DNA of 64,000 bases from Ohtaekwangia sp. (GCA_021155195.1 JAJNPV010000042.1:868001-932000), one strand, 5' to 3'; shown: positions 52,772 to 62,033, numbered from the stretch's first letter. Notes: a model not told the origin generated them from the sequence alone. A program made the numbers and translations.

Positions 52772-53431
52772 TCAGTTACTTGTAAAACAATAGGAGAGTA
52801 TATTCGCACCCATTTTTAAAGCTTGCTGGCGCTTTTCTTCGGGGTCGTTATGGATGCGTGGGTCTTCCCAACCATTGCCCAGGTCACACTCAAACGAATA
52901 AAAGGTTATTAGTCGTCCTTCATAAAAAAGCCCCAGGCCTTGCGCAGGTTTTCCATCGTGCTCATGAATTTTTGGAAGCCCATTGGGGAAATTAAACTTC
53001 TGATGATAAATCGGATGACTGAAAGGAACTTCTATCAACTCCAATTCATGAAATATTTTCTTTAATTCTAACCGAATAAATTTATCGAGCCCATAATTAT
53101 CATCAATGTGTAAAAAACCACCCCCGATAAGATAGTTCCTTATATTCTGTGCTTCTTCAGGCGAAAAAACAACGTTGCCATGACCCGTCATGTATAAGTA
53201 GGGATAATCAAACAAATCAGGACTTCCGGCTTCAGCAATTTCCTCATCCGCATTTAGCGTCATTCCTAATTCTTTATTACAAAACGCAATAAGGTTGGGT
53301 AAAGCAGTCTTGTTTGCATACCAATCACCACCACCATTGTATTTTAGCTTGGCAATTTTTAAGGCAGGTTGGGCAAAACTTTGAGCTGCGGGAATAAGTA
53401 AAAATGCGACAAGAGTAATATTGAGTCTCAT
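52772..53431 (-). CDS. DUF4159-family exported protein
   Basis: ATG 53431 gives 219 residues with a signal peptide (RLNITLVAFLLIPAAQSFAQ); ATG 53446 would add five residues and is also possible. The DUF4159 domain has a Rossmann-like start (LKIAKLKYNGGGDWYANKTALPNL) and the conserved YLIGGGFLHIDDNYGLDKF. The family is related to ThuA-like or glutamine-amidotransferase-like folds, with unknown function. A TACCTTAG box ends four bases before ATG 53431, which supports that start. It stands alone between blaI and a barrel gene. Confidence 0.85.
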   Translation of the reverse strand: MRLNITLVAFLLIPAAQSFAQPALKIAKLKYNGGGDWYANKTALPNLIAFCNKELGMTLNADEEIAEAGSPDLFDYPYLYMTGHGNVVFSPEEAQNIRNYLIGGGFLHIDDNYGLDKFIRLELKKIFHELELIEVPFSHPIYHQKFNFPNGLPKIHEHDGKPAQGLGLFYEGRLITFYSFECDLGNGWEDPRIHNDPEEKRQQALKMGANILSYCFTSN

Positions 53432-53453
53432 CGTGCTAAGGTACATAAAACTA

Positions 53454-53479
53454 AAAAGGTTGCATATATGCAGCCTTTT
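53454..53479 (-). terminator. Hairpin terminator after the small barrel gene
   Basis: AAAAGGTTGCATA (53454-53466) and TATGCAGCCTTTT (53467-53479) are inverted arms with one mismatch, and the T-rich end on the minus strand fits termination of the barrel gene transcript 26 bases after its stop. Confidence 0.6.
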
Positions 53480-53504
53480 GAATGATAAATAATTATATAA
53501 GCGC

Positions 53505-54041
53505 TTAAAAAGCGAAACCTAAGGTAAGCCCTGTACGAACACCAAAGCCATCAAAAGCGCCTGTGTCAAAAGTGTCTTGACCACTCTCAACTTTCACATT
53601 TCCACTTGAGTAAGAAGGTCCAATAAAAATGTCCAATGAAATTTTCTCCTTAAAAATCCACTGCTTTCCGATTACAAGACCACCACCAAACAACGATAGA
53701 GTACCCTTATCATTAGTAGACTCTTCTTCCAGTTTAAAATTTTGATATCTAACAAACGGTGCAACATAAACTCCCTGAGGAGCTTCAGATTCAGACAGAT
53801 AAAAACGATACTCCGGAGTAACGCCTATTCCGGAAAACTTAGTTCCGCTGGTACTATACCCGGTGTAGAAAAATCCAAGTTGAAAACTTCCTGTAGCGCT
53901 TAATTTTCGTTCGTAAGAAACATTAAGCGTCTTTACTATAGGACTAAAAATATTGATCTTAAATACATTTCCTTGAGCAACAGCGGAAAGGGACGAACCC
54001 AGAAATAGTAGTAAGATAGAAACAGGTAGGTATTTTTTCAT
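53505..54041 (-). CDS. Predicted outer-membrane beta-barrel protein (DUF3575-like)
   Basis: The 178-residue exported protein (signal ending SAVAQ) begins with FKINIFSPIVKTLNVSYERKLS and shows strands such as SGIGVTPEYRFYL, YVAPFVRYQNFKL and LSLFGGGLVIGKQW. It ends in a C-terminal aromatic (LGFAF), typical of small DUF3575/OmpW-like barrels. It probably forms a small outer-membrane barrel of about eight strands. It is divergent from a lipoprotein gene and has its own terminator. No specific function can be given. Confidence 0.8.
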   Translation of the reverse strand: MKKYLPVSILLLFLGSSLSAVAQGNVFKINIFSPIVKTLNVSYERKLSATGSFQLGFFYTGYSTSGTKFSGIGVTPEYRFYLSESEAPQGVYVAPFVRYQNFKLEEESTNDKGTLSLFGGGLVIGKQWIFKEKISLDIFIGPSYSSGNVKVESGQDTFDTGAFDGFGVRTGLTLGFAF

Positions 54042-54102
54042 CTTTTTTGAGGTTAGTTTGAGTTGAAATACGGTAATCCTAACGAGAAAATAAAATATTC
54101 GG

Positions 54103-54130
54103 TTGCCAATTAAACTTTTCGTTACTTTTT
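54103..54130 (+). promoter_or_regulatory. Candidate promoter of the lipoprotein gene
   Basis: TACTTTTT (54123-54130) matches the -7 consensus except the last base, with TTG (54103-54105) 17 bases upstream. The leader would be about 25 bases to ATG 54160. Confidence 0.5.
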
Positions 54131-54159
54131 TACTCTAAGCACCATTAACTTAAAAAACT

Positions 54160-55053
54160 ATGAAAAAAATAAACATGAAAAGTCTTATCGGTTTGATCGT
54201 AATATTTATGCTTTCACTTGCATCTTGCGACAACGAACGTTTTAATCTTAGCAATGATGTTGCAGAAAATGTTGAAAATGAGGCCGCTACAGATGGTTAT
54301 TTTGAGGACGCAGATGACATGGCAACCCTGGCCGTATCAGCCGATGCAGCTACAGCCAGTGGAGCAAAAGTATCTTCCTCTGGTAGGGCGGGAGTAAAAC
54401 CCTCTGATTTAAGGTTTGCCTGCGCAGAAATAGTATTTGAATTTGCCAATGATAACAGTACAACTACTCCACATGGTTTTATAACTATTAATTTCGGAAC
54501 GGGATGTACAGACTCAAAGGGAAATGTTCGCACGGGGATTATTCGAGTTGAGTTTGTTGGAAAACGCTTTTACCCAGCTTCTAAAATTATCACCACTTTC
54601 GATGGTTATACTATTAATGGAATTGAGATTGAGGGTACAAGAACTGTGACTAATATTACCGGAAGCACAGAGGATAACCCCAAATTTTCAATTGTACTGG
54701 TAGGAGGAAAGGCAACCTGGCCTGATGGCACTACTGCTACACGCACAGTTGATCGCACACGGGAGTGGATTCGTGGAACGAACCCATTAAATGATGAGTG
54801 GATTGTTGATGGAACTGCTTCTGGTACTAATAGAAATGAAGTTGCTTATACAGTCGAAATTACTACCCCGTTGGTGTATAAGAGGGAGTGTGCGATTGGT
54901 AAAAAAGTTTTTTTGCCTGTAGAAGGTGTAAAAGAGCTGACTACAATCAATAATAAAATCATAATTGATTATGGAAATGGGGATTGTGATAAAACCGTAA
55001 CCGTAACTATAAATGGTCGATCAAAAACAATTGAAGTGAGAGGAGATATTTAG
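54160..55053 (+). CDS. Hypothetical lipoprotein
   Basis: The 297-residue lipoprotein (lipobox LASC, C23; charged DNER after it fits surface export) has an Ala/Ser-rich linker (about 60-80) and a mostly beta mature domain. Four cysteines (FACAE, TGCTD, RECAI and GDCDK) could form two disulfides. Repeated strand patterns and the closing TVTVTINGRSKTIEVRGDI suggest Ig-like or propeller-like strands. No family is recognised. It has a candidate promoter and a strong terminator, so it is monocistronic. Confidence 0.65.
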   Translation: MKKINMKSLIGLIVIFMLSLASCDNERFNLSNDVAENVENEAATDGYFEDADDMATLAVSADAATASGAKVSSSGRAGVKPSDLRFACAEIVFEFANDNSTTTPHGFITINFGTGCTDSKGNVRTGIIRVEFVGKRFYPASKIITTFDGYTINGIEIEGTRTVTNITGSTEDNPKFSIVLVGGKATWPDGTTATRTVDRTREWIRGTNPLNDEWIVDGTASGTNRNEVAYTVEITTPLVYKRECAIGKKVFLPVEGVKELTTINNKIIIDYGNGDCDKTVTVTINGRSKTIEVRGDI

Positions 55054-55070
55054 TGAGTAGGATTTGTGAG

Positions 55071-55105
55071 AAAAAGCTTTCTGCATTAGCAGAAAGCTTT
55101 TTTTT
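55071..55105 (+). terminator. Intrinsic terminator after the lipoprotein gene
   Basis: AAAAAGCTTTCTGC (55071-55084) and GCAGAAAGCTTTTT (55089-55102) form a 14-bp stem with loop ATTA, followed by T. It also shows that thyA does not begin with the longer upstream reading frame. Confidence 0.92.
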
Positions 55106-55142
55106 ATTTGGCAGAACCCCGTACTTGCATCAAAGTTTTTAC

Positions 55143-55937
55143 ATGCGTCAATACCTTCAGCTTCTCAACGAAATTCTTGAACAGGGTGCCAGTAAAACCG
55201 ATCGAACAGGCACAGGCACCTTATCAGTTTTTGGGCGTCAACTTCGGTTTGATTTATCGGAAGGCTTTCCACTGGTAACTACAAAGAAACTTCATCTTCG
55301 TTCAATCATCCACGAGCTGCTTTGGTTTTTGAAAGGAGACACAAATATTAAATACTTGAAGGATAATGGCGTTTCCATTTGGGATGAGTGGGCCGATGAA
55401 AATGGAGATTTAGGCCCTGTGTATGGAAGTCAGTGGCGCAGTTGGCCTGCACCCGATGGTCGAAAGATTGACCAGATTGCTCAAGTAATAGATCAAATAA
55501 AAACAAAACCAGATTCTCGCAGGCATATTGTATCAGCCTGGAATCCCGCTGAGGTTGATAAGATGGCACTACCGCCATGTCACGCACTGTTTCAATTTTA
55601 TGTAGCCGATGGAAAACTTTCTTGTCAGCTTTATCAGCGCAGTGCCGATTATTTTTTAGGAGTACCATTTAACATTGCCAGTTATGCATTACTCACAGAA
55701 ATGGTAGCGCATCAGTGCGATCTAAAGCCCGGTGAATTTATCTGGACTGGAGGGGATGTGCACTTGTATTCTAATCATTTAGATCAGGCAAAACTTCAAT
55801 TGGAACGTCAACCGTTTGCATTACCACAATTAGTCATTAAAAGGAAGCCAGCTAGTTTATTTGAGTATGCCTTCGAGGATTTTGAAATTGTAAACTATCA
55901 ATCGCATCCTGCTATTAAGGCTCCTATTGCCGTTTAA
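55143..55937 (+). CDS. thyA: Thymidylate synthase
   Basis: ATG 55143 gives 264 residues, exactly the Escherichia coli ThyA length; the frame extends 30 codons upstream but through a terminator. ThyA methylates dUMP to dTMP using methylenetetrahydrofolate. The catalytic cysteine is C146 in PPCHALF; substrate residues in RTGTGTLSVFG, DSRRHIVSAWNP, QRSADYFLGVPFNIASYA and HLYSNH are intact. No dihydrofolate reductase gene follows. With the dCMP deaminase at 31 kb it completes the dCMP to dTMP route. Confidence 0.97.
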   Translation: MRQYLQLLNEILEQGASKTDRTGTGTLSVFGRQLRFDLSEGFPLVTTKKLHLRSIIHELLWFLKGDTNIKYLKDNGVSIWDEWADENGDLGPVYGSQWRSWPAPDGRKIDQIAQVIDQIKTKPDSRRHIVSAWNPAEVDKMALPPCHALFQFYVADGKLSCQLYQRSADYFLGVPFNIASYALLTEMVAHQCDLKPGEFIWTGGDVHLYSNHLDQAKLQLERQPFALPQLVIKRKPASLFEYAFEDFEIVNYQSHPAIKAPIAV

Positions 55938-56013
55938 AAGGTTTTTAGTAACCTGTTCACAATACGGTTTCAGCCTCAGTTAGATTTTTGTATTTAGCGC
56001 CAAAGTTTGGTTG

Positions 56014-58248
56014 ATGAAATTTATTTACGTGGCGCTTTGTCTGTTGCTCATCAAAACCGCGTATGGTCAATCACAAAGGCTCTCTTTTAACATCAAGCGC
56101 GCAACAAGTCCTGTTGTAATTGATGGCATGCCAGACGAATTAGTTTGGAATGAATCAGAAATAATCAGTGATCTCTTCCAGCAGTACCCAAGTGACACTT
56201 CGCTTTCCAGATTAAGAACAGAGTTTCGGGCTACCTACGATGATGAATTTCTGTACTTCAGCGTATTTGCCTATGATCTTGTAAAGGGTGGCTATGTGAT
56301 ATCATCGCTTCGCAGAGATTTTCGAGGACCTGGGTTAGATGGTGTAACTGTAATTCTGGACACATTTCAGGATTTAACGAATGCATTTTTTTTCGGCATA
56401 AGCCCGGCTGGCGTTCAGCGCGAAGGGCTTATTGCAAATGGCCAGATGAAAAGTGAGGATTTGGATTTATCGTGGGATAACAAATGGTATTCCGAAACAA
56501 AAATTCATGATGGCTACTGGACTGCCGAGTTTGCTATTCCGTTTAAAACATTGCGTTTTAAGGCAGGGAGTGATCGGTGGAATGTTAAATTATATCGAAT
56601 AGACAGCAAAGAAAACGAGCGGGCTATTTGGCCACCAACGCCACGATTTTTTGAACCTGGTAATCTTAACTATGCCGGTGAAATGATATGGGATTCAGCT
56701 CCGAAAAAGCCAGGTTCAAACATCTCTATTATACCTTTTGCAGCGGGAATGATGTCGCGCGATTTTCAAAACGATGGGGCATTAAAGAAAGGTGCAGATT
56801 TTGGCGGAGATGCTAAAATTGCAATTACTTCATCGCTTAATTTAGATCTCACAGTAAATCCTGATTTTTCTCAAGTTGAAGTTGACAGGCAAGTAACTAA
56901 CCTCGATCGTTTTGAATTGTTTTTTCCTGAGCGCAGACAATTCTTTTTGGAGAACGCTGATTTATTTTCTTCCTATGGTCATATCTACGCCCGCCCTTTC
57001 TTTTCCAGGAGGCTGGGTATTTCGCGTGATCAGAACACCGGACTAAACGTTCAGAACAAAATTAATTTTGGAGCCAGGCTTAGTGGTAATATAAATAAGT
57101 ATTGGCGAATTGGACTTTTAAATATGCAGACCGCTGAAATTAAGGAATCAAATGTTCCTTCTTTGAATAACACAGTTGCAACCTTACAACGAAGAATAGG
57201 AACAAACTCAAACCTGCGCGGGGTTTTTGTAAATCAACAACAGTTTAGTACTGATTCAACTTCCTTTCGGTTGGGTGGATATAACTTTAACCGAGTAGCG
57301 GGCATTGATTACAATTATAATTTTTTAAATAATAAATGGACGGGGAACTTATTTTTTCACAAACAGTTTACAGAGCAAAGCCTCTCAAACGAATTCGCTC
57401 ATGGTTATAGTTTAATTTATAGTTCACGCAAACTAAATCTCAATTGGTTCCACCAAATAATAGGAGAGAATTATACTCCGGCAATTGGATATGTTCCGCG
57501 TAACGGATATAAAAGAATTTCTCCATCGGGTGCTTATTTTATGTATCCAAATTCTACCATCATAAATACGCACGGGCCTGTAGCTGATTTAGCTTTTGTT
57601 TGGGATCACGAGTTTGGTTATACCGATCATGAACTAACCTATGGATATGCTATAAAATTTCAAAGTCAGGCAACACTTGAAGGCGGTTACAAAAATATTT
57701 ATACGTTTTTGTTTAATGATTTTGATCCCACCAACTCTCCAAAAGAAGATAATGCTATAAAGCTTCCTATGGGAACAGAATATGTATATGGCAATGCAAC
57801 AATTAATTACCTATCAGACCCACGTAAAGCATTTACTTTTGAGATTAAAGCAGTAACCGGTCAATATTTTAATGGAACACGACATTCTGTTAGCGGTGTG
57901 TTTAATTATCGGTTTCAACCGTATGGAGTCTTTTCAATGGACGTTGGGTATAACCGAATTAAATTACCTGAGCCGTATACAAGTGCTAATATATACTTGG
58001 TAGGGCCGAGGTTGGATTTAACACTTACCCGGTCAGTCTTCTTTACCAGTTACTTTCAATACAACAGCCAATACAAGAATGTAAACATAAACTCCAGGTT
58101 TCAGTGGCGTTTCAAGCCAGTATCTGATTTATTTATAGTTTACACCGATAATTATTTTTACTCTTTTGAAAGCTCAGGTGTCTATTCCAATTTCACACCG
58201 AAGAACAGGGCATTTGTGGTAAAGCTTACGTACTGGTTTAGTGCTTAA
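56014..58248 (+). CDS. DUF5916 protein with CBM9-like domain
   Basis: ATG 56014 gives 744 residues with a signal peptide (MKFIYVALCLLLIKTAYGQ); the TTG one codon earlier is rejected. An N-terminal carbohydrate-binding family 9-like sandwich (about 25-220: TSPVVIDGMPDELVWNE, DDEFLYFSVFAYD, WTAEFAIPFKTL) precedes the DUF5916 beta-barrel-like region (about 240-744: NPDFSQVEVDRQVTNLDRFELFFPERRQFFLEN). The family is common in Bacteroidota outer membranes and its function is unknown. It stands alone. Confidence 0.88.
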   Translation: MKFIYVALCLLLIKTAYGQSQRLSFNIKRATSPVVIDGMPDELVWNESEIISDLFQQYPSDTSLSRLRTEFRATYDDEFLYFSVFAYDLVKGGYVISSLRRDFRGPGLDGVTVILDTFQDLTNAFFFGISPAGVQREGLIANGQMKSEDLDLSWDNKWYSETKIHDGYWTAEFAIPFKTLRFKAGSDRWNVKLYRIDSKENERAIWPPTPRFFEPGNLNYAGEMIWDSAPKKPGSNISIIPFAAGMMSRDFQNDGALKKGADFGGDAKIAITSSLNLDLTVNPDFSQVEVDRQVTNLDRFELFFPERRQFFLENADLFSSYGHIYARPFFSRRLGISRDQNTGLNVQNKINFGARLSGNINKYWRIGLLNMQTAEIKESNVPSLNNTVATLQRRIGTNSNLRGVFVNQQQFSTDSTSFRLGGYNFNRVAGIDYNYNFLNNKWTGNLFFHKQFTEQSLSNEFAHGYSLIYSSRKLNLNWFHQIIGENYTPAIGYVPRNGYKRISPSGAYFMYPNSTIINTHGPVADLAFVWDHEFGYTDHELTYGYAIKFQSQATLEGGYKNIYTFLFNDFDPTNSPKEDNAIKLPMGTEYVYGNATINYLSDPRKAFTFEIKAVTGQYFNGTRHSVSGVFNYRFQPYGVFSMDVGYNRIKLPEPYTSANIYLVGPRLDLTLTRSVFFTSYFQYNSQYKNVNINSRFQWRFKPVSDLFIVYTDNYFYSFESSGVYSNFTPKNRAFVVKLTYWFSA

Positions 58249-58302
58249 GTTTCTAAAACTGGAAAAATTGATTTTAATGTTAAGATGATAGCGCAAAACA
58301 GC

Positions 58303-58310
58303 TATTTTTG
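58303..58310 (+). promoter_or_regulatory. Candidate -7 box of the serine dehydratase gene
   Basis: TATTTTTG (58303-58310) is a perfect TAnnTTTG match and would start a transcript near 58314, leaving a leader of about 80 bases. No clear -33 box is seen. Two copies of AAATACCCTT occur in that leader. Confidence 0.45.
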
Positions 58311-58394
58311 CCGCTTATTGAAAAATACCCTTTTTGGGGGATAAAATACCCTTAAAGGAAATCCTTTTCTTAATATCTCCGTTATAAACCGCGT

Positions 58395-59072
58395 ATGGCT
58401 GAAAAGAGTAGCATTTTTGATATGATCGGTCCTGTTATGATCGGTCCTTCAAGCTCTCATACAGCAGGGGTAGTGCGGATAGCGCGGGCAGCCATAAAAA
58501 TATTGGGTCATGTACCCGATCAGGCAGAAATTACTTTTTACAATTCTTTTGCAAGAACGTACGAAGGACACGGAAGTGATTGTGCTATTATTGCTGGCCT
58601 TATGGATTTTAAAACTGATGATAAGCGCATTCGCCAGTCTTTAGAAATTGCTGAAAGTGTTGGGCTAAAGTATCAGTTTAAATCTGTAGGCAATGCCTCA
58701 GCGCTTCACCCTAATTCAATTCGCTTGAAGTTGGTTAAAGATAAAAGAGCAATTGAAGTTTTGGGTGAGAGTAAAGGGGGAGGTATCATAAACATTGCAG
58801 AGGTAAATGGATTCAAAGCAGATTTTTCCGCAAGCCTGCATACTCTTATTATTTTTGCAGATGATACAAAAGGAAGCATTGCCTTTATTGCTAATGTATT
58901 GGCACATGACGATTGTAACATAGCTACTATGTCTGTTTCGCGAAAGGGAAAAAATGACATGGCGTGTTTAGTGATAGAGATGGACTCGGGGATAAAAACT
59001 GTAACATTTGACTATCTAAGGAGTCTAAGTTGGGTAAAAGAAGTGATTTATATACCGGATATTGTTTTATAA
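58395..59072 (+). CDS. sdaAB: L-serine dehydratase, iron-sulfur-dependent, beta subunit
   Basis: The 225-residue protein is the beta subunit of the two-subunit serine dehydratase, with the conserved SSIFDMIGPVMIGPSSSHTAGVVRIA opening and a C-terminal ACT domain (about 148-221: HTLIIFADDTKGSIAFIANVLAHDDCNIATMSVSRKG). It forms pyruvate from serine with the alpha subunit, which holds the iron-sulfur cluster. No alpha gene (sdaAA) is next to it; the next gene is a TolC. In some bacteria both parts are fused, so the alpha gene should be sought elsewhere. Confidence 0.9.
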   Translation: MAEKSSIFDMIGPVMIGPSSSHTAGVVRIARAAIKILGHVPDQAEITFYNSFARTYEGHGSDCAIIAGLMDFKTDDKRIRQSLEIAESVGLKYQFKSVGNASALHPNSIRLKLVKDKRAIEVLGESKGGGIINIAEVNGFKADFSASLHTLIIFADDTKGSIAFIANVLAHDDCNIATMSVSRKGKNDMACLVIEMDSGIKTVTFDYLRSLSWVKEVIYIPDIVL

Positions 59073-59075
59073 CCT

Positions 59076-60524
59076 ATGATGAAGCGAGTAATTTTTGTAA
59101 CCCTATTGTTAATCACCACCTTGTTTGCTCAAGCACAGGATAAAAAGGTCTGGACTTTACAGGAATGTATTGACTACGCATTGCAAAATAGTTTGGATGT
59201 AAAAAGAAGCCTGCTTAACGTAGAGACGAGCCAGATTAACCTGAATCAATCTAAATTTCAAATGCTGCCAACTTTAAATGGTGGAAGTTCATTTGGATAT
59301 AACTGGGGTAGAAGTATTGACCCTACAACCAACTTGTTCGTTACTCAGCGTATCAATTCTTTCAACGTAAATGGGAGTACTTCTTTATTGCTATTCAATG
59401 GCTTTAGGTTATTCAATACATATAAGCAAAGTGGCCTTGATAATGATGCAGCTGCAGAAGATTTTACCAAGGCGAAAAACGATGTTATCTTAAATGTGAT
59501 CACACTTTATACAAGTGTAATATTCAATAAGGAGTTATTGCAAAACGCTCAATCTCAGTTAGCAACTACCACCCAACAATTAGAACGTACTCGCAAATTA
59601 TCGGATGCTGGTTCAGTTCCGGTTGGTAACGTACTAGACCTTGAAGCTCAACAAGCTACAAACGAACTTAATCAAATCAATAGAGAGAATACACTAAATA
59701 TCTCGATTCTTCAATTAAAGCAAGCATTGCAATTACCGGCATCAACAGTAATGGACATAGAAGTTCCTCAATTGGATATTGATAGTGAATTGGTAATGAC
59801 TGAAACACCTGAACAGATTTATAATTCAGCTTATGAGATTTTACCACAAGTAAAAAGTGCGCGAATCAAGCTTCAGAGTTCTTTATTGAATGTAAAAGCC
59901 ACGCGCGGATCTTTGTATCCCCGGCTGAGCATAAATGGAAATTTATTTAGTAACTATTCGAGCGCGGCTGATCGCAGTCGGTTTATTGCGGACGGAGGTT
60001 TGCCGACTACCCAGCAAGTTCCAGTAGGATATGTTCAAGGATCAAACGCCCCGGTAGTTAGAGATGCATTAGTCCCATCAGGTGTTACTGTTGATGGCTA
60101 TGGAATTTCTGATCAAATAAAGGATAACATTGCGCGTTCTGCTTCCTTAAGTCTTCAAATACCTATTTTTAATGGGTATCAAACCCGGGCAAGTGTTCAG
60201 AGAAGTATAATTTCCAGTGAGCAGGCAACAATCAATTTGAAAGACACTGAGAATCAATTGCGTCAGTTAATTGAATCGGCCTATAATGATGCATCGGCAG
60301 CGGCTAAAACTTATCAGTCAGCGATGAAGCAGGTGAAAGCCCGTACTGAAGCATTTCGTATGTCCAAGCAGCGATTTGATTTTGGCGCAGTAAACTTCGT
60401 AGAATATCAAACTGCTGAGAATGCTCTATTCCAGGCTGAATCGGATTTAGTACGTGCTAAATATGATTTCATCTTCAAAAAGAAGGTGCTGGATTTTTAT
60501 CAAGGAAAACCAATTGAATATTAA
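59076..60524 (+). CDS. TolC-family outer-membrane efflux protein
   Basis: The 482-residue protein has a signal peptide (ending TLFAQAQ) and two halves of the outer-membrane efflux (OEP) repeat, with long helices (about 28-230 and 260-480) that form the periplasmic tunnel. Examples are WTLQECIDYALQNSLDVKRS and LRQLIESAYNDASAAAKTYQSAMKQVKARTEAFRMSKQRFDFG. It forms the outer-membrane exit duct for an efflux or secretion pump. It starts 3 bases after sdaAB and is followed by a periplasmic adaptor gene. The inner-membrane transporter is not in the window. Confidence 0.93.
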   Translation: MMKRVIFVTLLLITTLFAQAQDKKVWTLQECIDYALQNSLDVKRSLLNVETSQINLNQSKFQMLPTLNGGSSFGYNWGRSIDPTTNLFVTQRINSFNVNGSTSLLLFNGFRLFNTYKQSGLDNDAAAEDFTKAKNDVILNVITLYTSVIFNKELLQNAQSQLATTTQQLERTRKLSDAGSVPVGNVLDLEAQQATNELNQINRENTLNISILQLKQALQLPASTVMDIEVPQLDIDSELVMTETPEQIYNSAYEILPQVKSARIKLQSSLLNVKATRGSLYPRLSINGNLFSNYSSAADRSRFIADGGLPTTQQVPVGYVQGSNAPVVRDALVPSGVTVDGYGISDQIKDNIARSASLSLQIPIFNGYQTRASVQRSIISSEQATINLKDTENQLRQLIESAYNDASAAAKTYQSAMKQVKARTEAFRMSKQRFDFGAVNFVEYQTAENALFQAESDLVRAKYDFIFKKKVLDFYQGKPIEY

Positions 60525-60537
60525 TATCTAAACTCTA

Positions 60538-61932
60538 ATGGCAAAGCAAAAGAAAAAGTCGAACAAGTTACTTTACATCGGTATTGGTGTAGTAGCATTT
60601 CTTATAGTGTTTTTAATTATTGGAAAATCGCAGGGCTGGATTGGTAAGCCTAAAACAATAGAGGTAGATGTTGCGAAAGCCAAGAAGGTTTCTATCACTG
60701 AAAAAGTGAGTGCTTCAGGAACTGTGCAACCTGTAACGGAAGTTAAATTAGCACCAGAGGTTTCTGGAGAAATCATTGATTTAACGGTTGAGGATGGAGA
60801 TTCAGTTCGATTAGGGGAGGTGCTTGTAAAAATCAGACCTGATATTTTATTAAGTCAATTGGAACGCTCGGAGGCAGCATTGAGCCAACAGGAAGCAAAC
60901 ATGGAATCAGCGAAAGCGTCATTGGCGCGCGCTCAGGCAACCTATATGCGTGCCGAACAGGATTATAAGCGTCAAGAGAAATTATGGAATGAAAAGGTTA
61001 TTTCTGAATCCGATTGGCAATTAGCACAACAGAATTTTAAAATTGCCAAAAATGATCTTAAGTCCGCTGAGCAATCTTTAGAAGCCTCAAAATTTGTTGT
61101 TAATAGCACGGAGGCAAGTGTGCGTGAATCTCGCGAAAACGTTCGGAGAACTTCTGTACTAGCTCCTATGAAAGGAGTGGTTTCAAAATTGAACGTTAAG
61201 AAAGGTGAACGCGTAGTAGGAACTGCCCAAATGGCGGGTACCGAAATGATGCGTATTGCTGATCTTAATGTGATGGAAGTACGGGTGAACGTAAACGAAA
61301 ATGACATTGTACGCGTGCACTATGGCGACTCAGTAATCATTGATGTTGATGCCTACGGCAATATAGAAAAACAATTCAAAGGAGTAGTAACCAATATTGC
61401 AAACACAGCTCGCGATAAGCAATCGACAGATGCGATAACAGAATTTGAAGTGCGGATTCTAATCCTCCAATCTTCTTACGAAGATTTGATTAAGAAGGGA
61501 AATAAATATCCGTTCAGGCCGGGTATGACTGCCAGCGTGGACATTGTTACTACCAGAAAGAATAATGTAATGTCTGTTCCGTTGTCGGCCGTAACTACAC
61601 GGAATCCTGATGATAAAGGCTTCGGTAATAATGAAGGAAATAATAACAACAATAATGATGATCGTCCACAGGTAACAGACTCAAGTAAGCCTAAGGCTGC
61701 TGAGAAGAAGGATAAAGTGGTTGTTTTTGTAAATGAGAATGGAAAAGCAAAAATGGTAGAAGTGAAAACTGGTATTAGTGATTATGATAACATTGAAATA
61801 ATCTCTGGTTTAACAGAATCGTCTGAAGTTATCACGGGTCCTTTTCTGGTTGTATCGAAGCGGTTGAAGGATGGCGAAGACATTACAGTGAAAAAGGCAG
61901 AAGACAAGAAAAAGGAAGAGAAGAAAGAGTAG
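60538..61932 (+). CDS. HlyD/MacA-type periplasmic adaptor
   Basis: The 464-residue protein has one N-terminal membrane helix (about 11-33), a barrel-sandwich hybrid domain (about 60-90 and 195-225), a long coiled coil (about 100-190), a beta-barrel (about 235-300) and a membrane-proximal domain (about 385-450). A low-complexity Asn/Asp-rich and Lys-rich stretch (about 360-395) interrupts the C-terminal half. It links an inner-membrane pump to the TolC protein encoded just upstream. The MacB/RND transporter gene usually next is missing; ppa follows after a terminator. Confidence 0.92.
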   Translation: MAKQKKKSNKLLYIGIGVVAFLIVFLIIGKSQGWIGKPKTIEVDVAKAKKVSITEKVSASGTVQPVTEVKLAPEVSGEIIDLTVEDGDSVRLGEVLVKIRPDILLSQLERSEAALSQQEANMESAKASLARAQATYMRAEQDYKRQEKLWNEKVISESDWQLAQQNFKIAKNDLKSAEQSLEASKFVVNSTEASVRESRENVRRTSVLAPMKGVVSKLNVKKGERVVGTAQMAGTEMMRIADLNVMEVRVNVNENDIVRVHYGDSVIIDVDAYGNIEKQFKGVVTNIANTARDKQSTDAITEFEVRILILQSSYEDLIKKGNKYPFRPGMTASVDIVTTRKNNVMSVPLSAVTTRNPDDKGFGNNEGNNNNNNDDRPQVTDSSKPKAAEKKDKVVVFVNENGKAKMVEVKTGISDYDNIEIISGLTESSEVITGPFLVVSKRLKDGEDITVKKAEDKKKEEKKE

Positions 61933-61953
61933 TATTCTTATAAATTGAATTAT

Positions 61954-61986
61954 AAAAAATCCATTCTGATTCGGAATGGATTTTTT
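61954..61986 (+). terminator. Intrinsic terminator after the adaptor gene
   Basis: AAAAAATCCATTC (61954-61966) and GAATGGATTTTTT (61974-61986) form a 13-bp stem with a 7-base loop; the final T run completes it. It separates the efflux pair from ppa. Confidence 0.9.
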
Positions 61987-62006
61987 ATTGGAATCTATTT
62001 TTCAGA

Positions 62007-62033
62007 TTTGCTCATTCAGAAATAGTATCTTCG
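62007..62033 (+). promoter_or_regulatory. Promoter of ppa
   Basis: TATCTTCG (62026-62033) matches TAnnTTTG at all but one position and TTTG (62007-62010) lies 15 bases upstream. The predicted leader is about 15 bases to ATG 62052. Confidence 0.5.
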
